Below, one piece after another: positions 33,562 to 44,836 of a DNA stretch of 64,000 nt. The notes under the pieces were generated by a model. That model saw only the letters and a list, made by a program, of their open reading frames with translations. It was not told the DNA's origin and did no database searches. This DNA comes from Epiperipatus broadwayi (lineage: Eukaryota; Onychophora; Udeonychophora; Euonychophora; Peripatidae). Position 1 is the stretch's first letter. Each line of letters opens with the position of its first letter. The stretch spans positions 6,056,963-6,120,962 of the forward strand of contig JAQFVV010006208.1 of NCBI GenBank assembly GCA_028023455.1, given 5' to 3'. The position numbers were made by a program, and so were the translations under genes.

Positions 33562-33801
33562 AATGACCACTAACATGTCCTTATCAAAGCAAACTCTGTA
33601 AAACGTGGACTCTTTCCTGACTTAAAAAAATTACTTAAAAACCAGACATTACTAATCAGAAAACTAGTTTTCAGACTAGTAGTGTCTGGTTGTTAAAATA
33701 GTTTTATGACTAGTTATGTCTGGTTGTTAAAGTGATTTTTTTAAGTCAGGAAAGAGTCCATGTTTTACAGAGTTTGCCTTAATAAGGACATGTTAGCATT
33801 A
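33562..33801. repeat. Fold-back (inverted-repeat) element
   Basis: Arms of about 87-100 bp at 33562-33648 and 33700-33801 share TGTCCTTATCAAAGCAAACT-, CTCTTTCCTGACTTAAAA- and CCAGACATTAC-type blocks in inverse order. The centre has further short inverted steps around ACTAGT. No ORF. It looks like a MITE-type or fold-back element; no TSD could be fixed. Confidence 0.6.
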
Positions 33802-33999
33802 AAAGTACTTAGCAATTATTTTAATTGTATGTATTAATAATATTATCTCTGTTAAAAAAACAACAGAAGTGTTGGTTTTTATTAATTTATAATTTGTAGC
33901 AGAAGAAATTTTTATTTTACGTGAAGAAACAATATTTTATACATGATGCATTTTAGACTCTCAAAAAATCCATCAAATGCAAAATGTGTACTTTACATA

Positions 34000-34190
34000 T
34001 TGCAAATTAATATTGTTTTCCTGAAGATTTATGATAATAGTATTTTAGTTGTATTTATATACTAACGTGTGTGGTATTACTAACAGATGAATGTATTTGG
34101 AACATTTAAATAAAGTTAATTTTTTCTAAAGATATTCAATACTTAGATAGTGGATATATTCCAACATATACAATTACAAATTATTATGTA
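34000..34190 (+). mobile_element. R2 repeat fragment
   Basis: Has the R2 3' blocks (ACTAACGTGTGTGGTATTAC, GAATGTATTTGGAACATTTA, AGTGGATATATTCCAACATA). The tRNA-like head and hammerhead-like core are missing. A leading CCTGAAGATTTATGATAATAG matches the outer border beside the Penelope ORF at 42640. Confidence 0.55.
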
Positions 34191-34439
34191 TTTTTTATTA
34201 TGTATATAAATTTATCATTAATTAAAAAGATCGAAACTAATTTTTAAATTTTTCTTTTATTCAGACATTTTAATCATCCGTTTTTAATTTTAATCTTTTG
34301 TTGATAGATAGGACATTTTTGGTCAATTATCTATAATTTAACTAAGTCTTAATCTTTCAATTCTGATTAAACTTTTGAATTCTCTGGGTGGGAGGAAAAG
34401 ATTAGAAATAATAGTAAAATATATTGTCAAGGTTAAACA

Positions 34440-34530
34440 TATTTTCCCCTAAACATCACATGATCACCATATTTATGCCTACACAAGCTGTTTACACATA
34501 GGGCTTTCACTGAATGGCACTACTGTATGT
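34440..34530 (-). mobile_element. R3 repeat, decayed end fragment
   Basis: CTAAACATCACATGATCACC and CACTGAATGGCACTACTGT match the R3 end and start blocks; the middle is gone. Confidence 0.4.
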
Positions 34531-34837
34531 AGTCTCTCTATATATTTTTCCCTCTTAATCATTTTTTTCTTTTCTAAACAATCTCTATTTTATCTCTATA
34601 CATCAGTACACTTATATCTGTGAATGGAACAATACTCCCTGATCGGATGGAGAATAAAATAGAATCAATGAATCAATTTTATATGATTTTTCCATCATTT
34701 TTTGACCGATTTTATTCTAGCACAATTTACTCTTATAGTTATTATTTTCATTTCTTATTGTTGTGCTTGGCTATGTTTGATGGTCTTACAAGCTGGGTAT
34801 TTTTTTTTTTAATTTTAGATGTATGAGTTTTATTCAT

Positions 34838-35660
34838 TTTTTTTTTTTTGCTATTTCCATAATTTAATTCAAAGAGTCAAAAGAGGAAATCCAAAATCGT
34901 ACATACTAAGACCATCTTATATCAATTACAAATGTGTTATCTCTTTTGATAGCTAGTTGATGCATTTGGTGATGGGAGATCACAACGGGTCCTTTTGTTA
35001 GTTTCACCATGCTCTCCATTCAACATCCAAACCCTGTTTTTGTGATCTTCTATTTTGATGTCACTTACATGGTGATGGTGAACATTGATGTTTTCTATCA
35101 CTCATAAATTTCAGAACCACTTTTAGTTCTACAGATCACCCATGTTCTTTCATGACTGCCTGCCAATCTTCTCTTTTCCTTCCTATACCATGGTAGAGGT
35201 GACTCTCTTCTTTTCTCTGCCTTTATAGCATTTATTTGCTGGTCATACTTTCAGGAAGAGAATTTATTGATGGGTCTGAACTCAGCATCTTCATCAGTAA
35301 TTTTACTACTATCACTTTTACACTGAGTAAATTTGCCATTTGTTCAATGGTCTTACACCTTGTGCCTATCAACAAATGCCCTTCATGACTCAGGAAGCTA
35401 TGTCTCATGGTCCATATTATTAGACTTTCAAACAATGGCCAAGCCATTAACGCTCAATGTTCAACCACTTGCCTCCTGAAAAATTGTATGTTGGGCTCAT
35501 CTGGTTGACATCCCCCTGCAACATCTGATATTTAATGCTTTCTTGGTGGCTACAATTAGATATGATGGAAAAATATTTCAGACAGAAAAGTTTTCTGTAG
35601 AAGTTAAAGAAATAATATTGTAAATTATCAAACAAACAGAAAAAGTGAACCAGCATGTTC
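34838..35660 (-). pseudogene. Possible retrocopy (decayed coding relic with poly-A)
   Basis: On the minus strand, an interrupted coding-like stretch (about 35660 down to 34900) is followed by a 13-base A run (poly-T at 34837-34849 on the plus strand). One frame (35232-35447) includes SHEGHLLIGTRCKTIEQMA. A neighbouring frame gives SSKITDEDAEFRPINKFSS and then YDQQINAIKAEKRRESP, suggesting a protein broken by frameshifts. The region is richer in G+C than its surroundings. I do not recognise the protein. A processed pseudogene is my best guess; a decayed transposon gene is the alternative. Confidence 0.3.
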
Positions 35661-35664
35661 TTCA

Positions 35665-36645
35665 TGTGAACATTTAATAATAATAATGATGATGATTGTT
35701 ATGTTTAGCTGTTAGAGAATGCACTTCCACGAGTGGAACTTTACATATAACATGCTTCCATGAGTACGTTAATAATGACTAATGGTTAATTTTAAGATAT
35801 TTTAATATACGATCCCTTAAACATTTGTCTATTTACATATATATACAATTATTACATCAATGGGCCTGATGGCATAATAGTAAAGATCAATACGACCTTT
35901 AAGAAGTTCTAGCTGACTCTTGTCATGTTCGGAGGCCAGTTCTTTGCACTTGAAGTCACTGTAGAAAAGGAAACATTCTGCTCGAATATATATATATCTG
36001 TCTACACAGATGGATCTCCAAGAATCAACTGATCTCTCTCTCGATCGCTTAGTATTGAGCAGTTTATTGTTTTCAAATCCCAGAAATGATTGGCTGGTAT
36101 ATTGCACATCTGCTCAGGTGATTATTTCCTTATGCTTCATGCAGGCAATTAATTATTATTTTTGCCTTTTTAATTAATTAGTTATTTTTATCGATCATCG
36201 TTTATCTAAAAAGAATCCACTTGCATTTCTTTTAATGACATTTCACCTGCACTAATTAGACCATTTTTTTTTTTTTAGCATTTAATCTTTTTTTATCTAA
36301 TTTAACTATAACTTTTATTTTTCTGCTTTAAACGAATATCTTTTTAATATTTTACTTGTAACTTTTTTGCCTCTAAAAGTTTCTGTATGTATATATGTGC
36401 ATAAATATAAACATACACATACATAACAATGATAATGATAATAATAATAGTAGTAGTAGTTCAGCAGCAAATCTTGCCTTTGACAGATTGTTTACAAAGC
36501 TTTTTAGGGTTTGAACCACATATTTTACACTTACCGTCATATATGTGTGAATAATAAATATTAGATAATCAAAATTATTTCTCTTTAACAGAAAACATAT
36601 ATATAACTTATTTTTTTACAATTAATGAAATTTTGCTCAACATTA
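35665..36645. other. AT-rich DNA, nothing recognised
   Basis: No gene or bounded repeat supported. Confidence 0.35.
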
Positions 36646-36649
36646 AAAT

Positions 36650-37455
36650 ACATTTGAATGGCGACTGCTAGCCATGTGACCAGACGGATGGCATGAACAA
36701 TTCCTCCAAACAAATGCAAACTACAGACCAAACCAAAACATTCCAACACTGCAAAAATAATTTACAGCAAAGGGGTCATAATCAAGTTACAAACTCAGAA
36801 AACAAAGTTTTTCATTGTTTTCAAAGAATAAATACTAACGATATTTTGTAACTCGATATACCAACACAAGAAAATCAATCATCCCCTTCTGCGCATTGGA
36901 ATAATGATGATTTAAAATTAATTAATGAAAGGTTTAATAATTCAATTCCAAGAGGCCTACATTTGGTCTATGATGCAATACCTTTACATCGACTTTGGGA
37001 CACAATACATTCATCCCACTTCATGGTATTTAATCCTTGAATTTTATCAAGAAAGCCAAAAGACCTGGTTTCAACCACTATTAAAACTTTAGGCAACTAT
37101 GTACTCATGTCAGCTGATCCAGCTCAATATAACCAGATCTCCAGCATACTCAAAAATGCATATGGAAATGACATCAATTTTTTTCAAAAAATGATGTAGC
37201 CATTTGTCAAAGTCACATCTTTCAACCCAATTTCTCTGAATAATACACCAGTGCGATTTTACAGCAAAAACTTTGATTTCAAGCTGAGATTACATCCAGA
37301 AAATGGATCAGACACTATTGTTACACAGATTGCAGATCAGGAAGCCATGCTAAGCCTTTTCATAATGTGATGCGATGTATTATGGCTTTTCCTTAAACGA
37401 AGTCAAGAATATCTCAGCAATTATGCCCAGATAAACCTGTTAGCCACTTTATTTT
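36650..37455 (+). pseudogene. LINE ORF1 (gag-like), 5' part, decayed
   Basis: A long mostly open frame with few stops: SSPSAHWNNDDLKLINERFN near 36880, RGLHLVYDAIPLHRLWDTIH, DPAQYNQISSILKNAYGND near 37115, FVKVTSFNPISLNNTPVRFY, and IVTQIADQEAMLSLFIM near 37315. It continues on the far side of the minus-strand LINE, where a zinc knuckle appears (38919-38960). It is an ORF1 protein of a non-LTR element, expected to bind RNA in the ribonucleoprotein; the clade is not recognised. Confidence 0.5.
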
Positions 37456-38910
37456 ACATTCCACACTCTAAATTTATCCATAATCTGCTCTATCCCATTT
37501 CCACAACATAATCTTTGTCAACTCTATAACCTTTATATCTAAATCCCCCTTATCTTTTCCCAAACCCAGCATAAAAACCAATAATTCACTTTCTGTATAA
37601 TCATTCTTTTCATATTTATTTTTCCACAACTTCATTACATGTACCCTTTCTATTTTCAAACATTTACATTCAATTAACAAATGCCTAATATTTTCTATTC
37701 CTTCCTTACATAATTTAAAAAATAAATCACCCATATTTTTCCATTTACATGTATATTCTTTTGTAGCTAAAGATCCCGTTCGAGCCTTAAACAATAAACT
37801 ACTTTCTTTACTATTATCATATATTAACTCACACCTAATATTCTGTTTTTTTTCTATATATATTTAAATTCTTTTTACTCTCCATACTATTTCTCCATCT
37901 CTCTAACTCCCTAGTTTTTATTAATAAATTTATTCTTTTATCCCATTCCTTAGTATTATAACACTCAATAATCCTCTTAACACAATCATCCCATCTTTTG
38001 TACAAATATACTGATATAAATTCTTTATCCAAATCTTTTGCATACCACATTACCTTTCTCACCCATCTTGTTACCTGCCCTTTACTCATAACCCAATTAA
38101 AAACTATTTTAGCTATTCTTTTATTATCCATAAACTGCAATCTACCAAACATTTTCATTTTACTTTTTGCATCTCTCATATGAAAACTTACCATCCCATT
38201 TGTCCTTGAATTGCCTCCCTTGCTGTCCATACTTCTGCATCCAATGCATGTCTTCCTACTTCCCTTTGAGCTATTTCTAAGTAATCTAATATCTTTTTAC
38301 TAACATATAATGCATTATTACCATATGTTAACCCTGCTACTGCAACTCCTTTCCATATAATTCTAGCTACATCATAATTATTATATGAAAACATTGTTGA
38401 TTTATTTATCAATCCCTTTCTTTTCTTTGCTTCATTTATCAATTTTTTTCTCCCATTCATCCAAATAATTTTTCTGATTACTTAAAATAATTCCCAAATA
38501 ACTATATCTATTCACCACACTTAACTTAATCTCTCCCAATAAAAATTCTACATCTTCTCTTTCCCCAGTATTAACCATCATTATATTTGATTTTTCTTCA
38601 CTAAATTTAAACCCCATCTCTTTACCCACCCTTGCACATGTCCTCAACATAATTTCCATATCTTCTCTTTTTTCTGCACACAAAAATATATCATCTGCAA
38701 AAAAAAAAATCTGACAAAATATATACTCCCTTACTACCTATTAACGGTATCTCTATCCCTCTTCCTAATCTTTCTATTGCTCTTTCCATTTCACTCAAAT
38801 ACAACACAAACAAAATAGGTGACATAGGGCATCTTTGCTTTAGTCCCACCCCATTTTTAACTTTAACTGATTCTATATTGCCTAATTGATATATATAATA
38901 ATTATTTTCA
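37456..38910 (-). pseudogene. Second non-LTR retrotransposon (RT and C-terminal region), 5'-truncated, inserted in the ORF1 above
   Basis: Read on the minus strand: VKNGVGLKQRCPMSPILF (RT motif B region, usual QG replaced by QR), EMERAIERLGRGIEIP, a broken FADD region near 38700, CAEKREDMEIMLRTCARVG, FSEEKSNIMMVNTGE, then YSYLGIILS and VAGLTYGNNALYVSKK. The C-terminus has a Cys/His region (FKLCKEGIENIRHLLIECKCL) like the zinc-binding segments of LINE tails. Frameshifts at about 38690, 38445 and 38200 break it. It is unrelated in sequence to the RTE copies. Confidence 0.75.
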
Positions 38911-39600
38911 AACCACAATGCTACACATGTGGGAAGCATGGACATCTTGTAACACAATGTGGACAGCAACAATAGACCATAATGACAATAGACAAATGAT
39001 CAGCTCAACCACACCCAGACTGACAATACATACCATAGACACACTATTAATATAAATCCATATATGAATAACCATATTCAAACAATTTCTCCATCCAAAA
39101 AATCACTTTCACTTACCCGTTATAGATCGAACTGCAAAGAAAGATAAAACCATAGATGAACGAAGCATCAAAGGCCACACAAACAGCCCCAAACAGTACA
39201 GATGAGTTTCAAAATATACTATACCAGAGAGATTCAAATACCAACCCAACAACTATTACAAAGTACTTCCAGTGAGACACAAAATACCACCACAACAAAC
39301 ACCACACACATAATTAAAAATAACACAGCATAGATCATAGAGGCATCATGCTCTGCCTTCCACAAGTTAAACTAAACACAATAGAAACAAAAATTGGACC
39401 AGTTCACCCAAAAAGAAAAAAAGAAACAAAACAGTAGAGTACAACAGTTTATTATTGGTAACTGGTCTTCAAGCAGAAGACTTGATAGCAATAGACACCA
39501 CTCCTATCCAACTAACCAGTGAATCTCTACTAACATATAGCTCACATGCTGAAAATCAGCCATCAACATATCTTGAAGTGCAAGCACCCCCCCTTCACCC
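38911..39600 (+). pseudogene. LINE ORF1 3' part with a CCHC zinc knuckle
   Basis: CYTCGKHGHLVTQC at 38919-38960 is a perfect CX2CX4HX4C knuckle and follows the ORF1 frame interrupted at 37455. A proline/threonine/asparagine-rich tract with stops follows. The minus-strand frame called here (39504-39698) is antisense to this element and is not a gene. Confidence 0.6.
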
Positions 39601-40262
39601 ACAACATCAATGAAAGTCAGAATAACAGCTTTTAATGTACATGGTTTAAACTCGGTGAAAAAATATGCCATATTAGGCAATGGACTAGAATCACACAATC
39701 ACATATATTAGGGCTTCTGGGGATTACAATATGCAGAGGATCACAGACTGACCCTGAGGTTCATCTTCACACTGAGGGTTTCATTGCTTGCTCCAGGGAC
39801 ACATCATCACTTTCACATGGCACTGGTCTACTTATAACTCCAACTATCAATTCACATTATTCAGTCATATATATTGATGCAAACATGTTAATAGCAATCT
39901 TTCATCACCATATAGCCACCCTCAACATAATATTTACCTATATTCCATCAACTCATTACTAGAAGCAACCCCTTACCCAACCATTCTTATGGGAGATTTT
40001 TAACATGAATTACACAGATTTCATCTCCAAATGGTTTCATCAAATAGCTAGAAATTATTTTCCATTTGCAAAAGGCCACAACCCTAATAATAGCCACACT
40101 CAAACACTTTCCAATGCTACAATGCCTTCTTCAAATTACACCAACAGTAACCCTCCCTCCATATATAATCAGCTATCATCCATCATCAGTTATATAAAAA
40201 CACATTCTCACAGATATCTTTTCAAGCTATACACAAGTATTCATATTGGCAATTTTATTCAT
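39600..40262 (+). pseudogene. APE-type endonuclease domain of the interrupted LINE
   Basis: Begins MKVRITAFNVHGLNSVKKYA (39612), the N-terminal asparagine block of LINE endonucleases. LLGITICRGSQTDPEVHLHT in another frame carries the ExR-like middle region, and ILMGDF at about 39985 matches the GDFN block. After that the frame carries on for about 80 residues and stops at 40262. Frameshifts occur at about 39690 and 40000. Confidence 0.6.
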
Positions 40263-40319
40263 TAATCCAAATCTGCACCATGAACCCAATCTGACAATGC
40301 TTGGAATCAAAAATTACTC

Positions 40320-40680
40320 TGCAGGATTAAAAATGGTCTAGTACTTTGATAATTTACTAAGATTAAACCTCCGTGCCCTGCCGACTGCATATTTTCTGAG
40401 ATACTACTAGTGGCTGTATGCTGATGTTGATATCTTTTTCTCCCTTTGTCATAGGGCAGAAGCAACATAACATCTATTTTATCACTGTTCAGCACTGGAC
40501 AAAATCTGTTATAACATAACCAGAGCCTGAAGACAACCCAACACTGACCTTCAGACAATCATTGACCCATCTTGCAAAAGCTCTGGCCTATAAATCCATG
40601 CAGCCATTTTTGTGCTCTATGCATATTGGTGCTCTTATTCCCAGTCACCTTAGAAAACACTACAAGGTGTCACCCATCAG
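40320..40680 (+). pseudogene. C-terminal zinc-binding tail of the same LINE
   Basis: LRLNLRALPTAYFLRYY, then LCHRAEAT, HLFYHCSALDK: a C..H...HLF..C pattern as in the zinc-binding region that follows the RT in many LINEs. The endonuclease ends only about 60 bp before it, so the whole RT domain (normally over 1 kb) is missing in this copy. Confidence 0.45.
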
Positions 40681-41335
40681 CATATGTTAAAATGGTAAAA
40701 TTAAAAGCCTAAGATAATAAAAGTGCATGTCCTGACATCTTCACAGTTACCTCATTACTTAGAATACAGCAATCAGTCTTCTAATTGGATACCATGCTCC
40801 TATCAATACATACCACTGACAAGAGTTTCCTAAAAAGATGTGTCATTTTCATCTGATTGTATGATATTGATCTCAGGGACTGCATTAACATACCCAAGAC
40901 TTAAATACCAAAGAGCATACTAAAATCAGCAACCTGACAAATATGTTGCTGATTGTCACCTAATAGTGATGACATAGGCATTTGAGAACTCATATTCGAT
41001 GATGTATCACTCACAAATATCTATCAAGTAAAATGAATACTAAATATCATTAAAGAACTGAAAAAACATGTAATGTATACATATGTATCTACACACACAC
41101 CCCATAAAAAGTTAATCAAAGATAATTGTATAAAATATATACAAATGTAAATTAGCAAATGAATATTGTAGCCTCCATTCCTGCTCCACCACATATAAAC
41201 CTGTAAAAATATGGTAAACAACCATAACATTGGACAATTACCCCCATACACACTTTCTCCTTTCATCTTTCATGTAACTCTTTAGGCATTAATAAAATTT
41301 CCCTTTGAAACATCATCAGGATAATAATGATGATG
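40681..41335 (+). other. Remaining 3' sequence of the LINE, unresolved
   Basis: Coding-like composition with many stops at 40700-41030; then plain AT-rich DNA. I cannot assign domains. Confidence 0.3.
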
Positions 41336-42575
41336 TTGATGAAGATAATGATGGTTTATTCCAAAATTCATAATGACCATGTTCCATTGAGACCTATTAT
41401 TAATCCTAGAAGATCACATTGCCAAACCTTGTAAAGATTTCTTCTCAAAGTTCTTAGTTCTTTAGCATACAAGACACTGTCCTTTTAAAGGGATTCAAAG
41501 CACTTTGTAGAATTAATCATAAACATGGAAATTGAAAGGACTGACATATTGGAAATCTTTGACATGGAAAGTCAGATATATCCTGTGATGAATCACTGTT
41601 TACTACATGGAAACAATTAAATGATGATAGTAGCCTACAAACTAGAACAACTCATCTTATTGATAATATAATGGAACTATTAACATTCTGAATAACAATC
41701 TACTTCTGATATAACACAGAATTCTTCCAGAAAAATCTTGGGATAATCATGGCTCACTTCTGCCACTTTTCCATTAACAATATTTACAAGAAAGAGGTTG
41801 AAACCACAGTCATAAGCACAATGTGAACATGGTGAAACACTATTACAAACATTCTGGATATACATCAACAACATATCCCTTTCAATTAAATTTATTATAT
41901 AATCAGAGCAAAAACAAAAATTGACATTCCTAGATGTTTTTATGGCAAGACTCCCTCATAACAAAATCACAACACAATGTTTAAAACCTGACATACAGGA
42001 ACATACTTCGTATACATCCAATCACACCAGAAACACAAACATGGACTTATACTAATGCTATGGAAGAAATTTATTCAGAAACCAGTGATTTGGAAAAATG
42101 ATCTATATAAAACAAACTAATGAAGAATTGTTATCCATTAGTTGTCATTAAGAAAACCTTAAATAGACAACAAAAATAAATATCAAAAGCAAAAACTATT
42201 ATTGATACTGTAGGGTATCCATTCATACCAGGAATAGCAGATAAGGTAAAGAATATCTGCAATGAATATAACATCAGAATAGCCTTCCAAAGTCATACCA
42301 CACTACAAGGAATTCATCTACAAACCTAAACTTGAAATGCTGAAAAATGATAACTGCATCTATGGAGTACTATATAAATGTAGAAGAAAATATATTGGTA
42401 AGACATTACTCCATTGAAAAGCAAATTGAAAGAACACAAACTGATGACTAGAAAAGAAAAATACTGACATATCTAAAATAGCAAGCAATGTCTACATCAA
42501 TGAACTATGTTCAATTGGAAAAGTATTAAATTGAAAATGTTTGAAGAAAACAATCCAAAGAAGTTGCTCAAATAA
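41336..42575 (+). pseudogene. Penelope-like element ORF (RT and GIY-YIG endonuclease), decayed
   Basis: RT pieces in order: VPLRPIINPRRSH near 41380, LNDDSSLQTRTHLIDNIM near 41620, a decayed GIIMAHF where the family has GxxMGSPLSP near 41745, and KLTFLDVFMARLPHNKITTQC near 41918, as in Penelope RTs (LPFLDV...). The endonuclease part is clearer: YGVLYKCRRKYIGKT at 42361-42405, a GIY-YIG type pair, then LKEHKLMTRK. Many stops and frameshifts. An R2 repeat in the opposite orientation follows from about 42640 and is probably the pseudo-LTR. The protein would reverse-transcribe the element RNA and nick DNA. Confidence 0.75.
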
Positions 42576-42639
42576 CAATAGCAATTAACCCCCAAATCAA
42601 CCCATTGTTATAATACATAATGTCTGGAAAACACTCATT

Positions 42640-42985
42640 AATGTTTTCCTGAAGGTTTGTGATGATGGTGTTCTAGTTATATTTTTATATTGGACTATTT
42701 TCATCAACTAATATGAGTATTGAATGTCTTTAGAAAAAATTAACTTCATTTAAATAAGTCAAATACATTCAACTGTTAGTAATAACACATTAAACAGGTT
42801 AGTATATGCATAACGTTTCAATAGGTATTATTCTCCCCTCTTCTTCAGGTGTTGCTGGCCTGACCAGTGACAGTATTAGCATGAGATTCAAACCTGGATC
42901 ATTAGATTCTTGATTTTTAAGGTAATGCTCTAACCAACTGGGCCATCCTGCCAAAAGCCACAGTCAGTAGAAATTTCATATAGTC
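42640..42985 (-). mobile_element. R2 repeat (pseudo-LTR of the Penelope element) with hammerhead-like motif
   Basis: Minus-strand R2 starting, in its own sense, GGCTTTTGGCAGGATGGCCC with a good tRNA-like A box (TGGCCCAGTTGG, TTAGAGC) and B box (GGTTTGAATCT). The hammerhead-like part (about 42812-42857) has stem I CAC, CTGAAGA, a GAGG..CCT stem, GAAAC and ACGT palindrome. It lies immediately downstream of the GIY-YIG coding end. A truncated plus-strand R2 follows at about 43105-43260. Confidence 0.65.
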
Positions 42986-43104
42986 CAATATAAAAATACA
43001 ACTAATTAAAGTGTCTCTTAAAAAAAAAAGAATCATTGTTGTCATAGACAAATATATGAAATTTCTACCAAATGGGGCTTTAAATTCAATATTCACAAAT
43101 CTAA

Positions 43105-43260
43105 AGATTCTGTTTGATTCTCATGCTAGTATTTTCAATGGTCAGACCAGCAACACCTGAAGAAAAGAGAAGAATAAGTAACTGGTGAATGTAACATTAG
43201 ATGATGGAAATAGTCCAACACATAATTAGTACTCAAATATCATCATCACAAATCTTTAGA
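43105..43260 (+). mobile_element. R2 repeat fragment
   Basis: CATGCTAGTATTTTCAATGG, GCAACACCTGAAGAAAAG and AGATGATGGAAATAGTCC match R2, with an internal deletion of the region after the CTGAAGA core. Confidence 0.55.
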
Positions 43261-43894
43261 CAAACAATAACTCAATTTGTCTGAAGATAACATTTATTCA
43301 CACATAATTATAGCTGATTGTACAGGATTACGTTTAGAATGTTCTTGGAATAGTAATCATCAGTAGAAAACTCACTATATAGTCATAGACCGTATAAACA
43401 TTATATAAACAAACTCTTATATATAAATCATCGCCTTCTACCCCTGTTTTATTTAAATCTTATATTATTTTCGTAATTACGAAGATCATTGTAGTTGAAT
43501 CATATTATGAAAGTAACGTTAAAGCAGAAATTGATAATTGAAAAAATAATGGCATTTTGCCATATGAATGTAGGTTGATTTCTGAGAACATCACGAAAGT
43601 TTAAAAGATTCTTTCTTTATTAACCTAAATTATGTCGTAAATTTCTTCTAAATTTCAACAATAGCTATCATTCTTTCTTTTTTTTAAAGTTATTCTTATT
43701 TTTTAAAAATAAACCTCAAATTATTTATTTCATATAATAATAACATTATCGAAAAATATATATATTACTGCTAATATATTATTATTACTTTTAACTTATA
43801 AGATCAAAGTTTATGTATTTTACATATAATATTGAAGGTAGTTATTGTGTTAACCAGAAAAAAATGTTAATGTTAACTAAACTTGATATGTTGA

Positions 43895-44823
43895 GATAAC
43901 ATTAAAGGGTACTGTGGTATTAGAGCTGCGACATGAAGAATTATAATCGTTTAATCATTAAATTAATTAGGTTATTAAATCAAAAACATATTTTAAAATC
44001 TACATTAAAAAAAAACAATTTAACAAAAAATAAATAAATACGAAAAGCATTAAAGTGAAGAATAATTAAAATGCGTATTTAAATCAAATTGAGTGTGTGT
44101 TTGCACGTGCATATTCTGCATAATCTATTTTAATACATTGTACAGGCTTACACCTGCATTTATATATGTAATATATGCGGGATTCGAACTCAGACTTTCA
44201 CACGACCTACAACTCTCAGTGCCATCTTATATTGCTGACTCACTTGATCACACACATGTTGAAAAGATAAATATAGTAATCACCAATAAAGTATTTCGTG
44301 CTAAACCTGCACTCATTAAAGTATGACGATTGGTTATCTTAATATAAAGCTGAGTATTAATTTTATATATATATCTGTGGAGATGGTAATCTTAATCAAA
44401 TGATGAGTGCTGGTTTAGCAAGAAATACTTATATTGGTGATTATTTATCTTTTCAACATGTGTGTGATCAGGTGAGTCAGCAATATAAGATGGCACTGAG
44501 AGTTGTAGGTCGTGTGAAAGTCTGAGTTCGAATACCACATATATTACATATATAAATGCAGGTGTAAGGCTGTACAATGTATTAAAATAGATTATGCAGA
44601 ATATGCACGTGCAAACACACACACTCAAATTGATTTAAAAACGCATTTTAACTATTCTCCACATTAATGCTTTTCGTTTTTTTTTTTTGTTAAATTGTTT
44701 TTTTTTTAATTTTAAATGTAGATTTTAAAATGTTTTTGATTTAATAACCTAATTAATTTAATGATTAAACGATTATAATTCTTTATGTCACAGCTCTAAT
44801 ACCACAGTACCCATTAAAGTTAT
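43895..44823. repeat. 930-bp palindrome carrying two R1 copies
   Basis: Arms 43895-44318 and 44399-44823 are near-perfect inverted repeats of about 424 bp around an 80-bp spacer. They include not only R1 but about 180 bp of outer sequence (GGTACTGTGGTATTAGAGCT at both ends). The R1 ribozymes are at 44282-44318 (minus, truncated at TCATT) and 44395-44438 (plus, AUGAUGA, so the first core base is lost). Confidence 0.8.
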
Positions 44824-44836
44824 GTAATTTTCATCT

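Noticed and set aside
36119-36650. Possible regulatory cluster of simple repeats
   Set aside because: Only ordinary AT-rich short repeats such as ATA and TAG triplets; nothing specific.
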